Source: Gorsachius magnificus (lineage: Eukaryota > Chordata > Aves > Pelecaniformes > Ardeidae). Taken from it: a stretch of 64,000 nucleotides of DNA. This document shows positions 63,000-64,000 of this stretch, one piece after another (position 1 is the stretch's first letter; every line of letters begins with the position of its first letter). The stretch is taken from the NCBI GenBank assembly GCA_034008185.1, contig CM067086.1, positions 65,201,286 through 65,265,285 of the forward strand. Reading direction: 5' to 3'. Below the pieces are notes generated by a model that made no database searches, had not been told where the DNA came from, and saw only the letters and a program-made list of their open reading frames with translations. A program made the translations under genes and the position numbers.

Positions 63000-63660
63000 G
63001 ATATTTGGCTGATCTCTTTGTACTGGCTTTTATCTTAATTGCTTTTTAAACTATAATTATGGTGCCACATCCACATGGCTGTAACACCACTGTAGTTTAA
63101 GTTAAGCGTGTTTCTATTATAACTTCTATTTTTAAGTGGGCTTTTTTTTAATTCAGACATAAAATTTACATACTGCAGCCATGAAACTTAGCAAACAATA
63201 TTTAAGTCAGGGAGAAAATCCTTTTTACAATATTTGAGAAAATAAAATAATTTGCTGAATATTAAATTAGAGGCCAAAAATGAGTAAATTAGTTCTCTCC
63301 CATGCTGCAATTATAAAAGAGGGAAAATGCTCCATTTAAATATCCAGCTGAAATTTTGCATGCCATTACCTCATAAATAGAGACTCACGCATACAAGCAT
63401 CTTAATGTGTATATATCAAAGCCATATTGACACTGCAGACTATCATTACTCCTTAAGGAAATGTCATAGGCTTTCCTTTTTTATTTGAACGAGCTGTGAA
63501 TTTATAATTCTTTCAGCCAGTTGGTTTTAATAAGGTATCGCTCCGTTATTTGCATTTAACGTGCTCTCTAAATACCTATTTGAAGACTAAACCACATCAA
63601 TCCATTAGGCCAGTAGCACAGCCCAGCTTTTAAAAAGTCCACGCAGGGCTGTTAGCACGG
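63000..63660. promoter_or_regulatory. Candidate conserved non-coding element
   Basis: About 660 bp, AT-rich and free of transposon or tandem-repeat structure. It is dense in cores such as TTTAAACTATAATTATGG, CATTTAAATATCC, TTATTTGCATTTAACG (octamer-like), TTTATAATTC and CCATTAGGCC. The texture is like that of 42121-42800. Regulatory function is inferred only. Confidence 0.38.
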
Positions 63661-64000
63661 TGTCCTATCAACCCGAATCCCCCTCCCTGCAGAAACATTT
63701 CTTCTTTTTCTTCCATTTCAGGCAAACATTTGGGGGAAAGAAAATTGCAAGGCACTGTTTTGTAGCCCCCCTTTTTCCAAGGCAAACACAGGCAAATAAC
63801 GTTAGGACTGTGACCAGCGTAGATGAAAGAGGGAGGCAGCGCATTTCACCTGCCCACTTCAGGCTCTGTTGTTAATCCCCCTGGCGCATACGCCGTACGA
63901 TTTCTACAGAGCTCTGGGGGTAAACTGAGGCTTATGCATCTATAGGGTTTGGGGGGGTTGGGGGTGGTTCTTGCCACCTTAGCATGGCCTGAGGAGCTGT
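63661..64000. other. Unique non-coding sequence at window end
   Basis: No gene recognised. A 71-codon plus frame at 63660-63875 has no domain. A G-rich stretch (GGGTTTGGGGGGGTTGGGGG, near 63944-63964) could form a G-quadruplex. Confidence 0.5.

Noticed and set aside
1..64000. CRISPR arrays, operons, phage or plasmid genes, mitochondrial insertions
   Set aside because: No regularly spaced repeats, dense coding or mitochondrial gene order was seen. The content is vertebrate nuclear DNA.

Overview
The window looks like non-coding nuclear DNA from a bird, probably a neoavian. Three things point there. Four 5'-truncated CR1 LINE copies carry the avian-type 3' end of 8-bp repeats (GATTCTAT/GATTCTGT). 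A solo endogenous-retrovirus LTR matches a family I recognise from memory as very common in neoavian genomes. An old amniote MIR/CORE-type SINE is also present. Base composition is AT-leaning with scattered homopolymer tracts, as expected of a vertebrate intergenic or intronic region. I found no convincing host protein-coding exon, no functional tRNA, rRNA or snRNA gene, and no CRISPR, operon or other prokaryotic feature.

Layout. About 1-22.9 kb is largely unique sequence, with a tRNA-like relic near 2.5 kb, a possible hAT-type relic near 3.9 kb, a 28-bp tandem duplication near 7.2 kb, a 27-T tract near 11.05 kb, a CpG-rich patch near 13.1 kb and a nearly full-length old SINE at 14.04-14.31 kb. 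At 22.9-26.2 kb are two CR1 copies; the second is split by a 575-bp solo LTR flanked by a 5-bp near-perfect target duplication. About 26.2-59.0 kb is again mostly unique, with one CR1 copy at 32.6-33.1 kb, several short tandem repeats, G- and C-tracts, and AT-rich blocks that read like conserved non-coding (enhancer-type) DNA, most clearly at 42.1-42.8 kb. At 59.06-59.95 kb lies the longest CR1 copy, whose ORF2 frame is open back to the reverse-transcriptase catalytic Asp-Asp pair, where it is truncated. The last kilobase, 63.0-63.66 kb, is another block that reads like conserved non-coding DNA.

Function. The only protein-coding potential I can support is dead retrotransposon remnants, all on the minus strand. 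The remaining open frames are short, overlap on both strands and match no family I know. The best overall reading is a stretch of a gene desert or a large intron, possibly holding enhancers of a developmental gene. That reading is inference and needs alignment to other birds and reptiles. I did not find a new biological system here; the findings are ordered leads, not claims of novelty.
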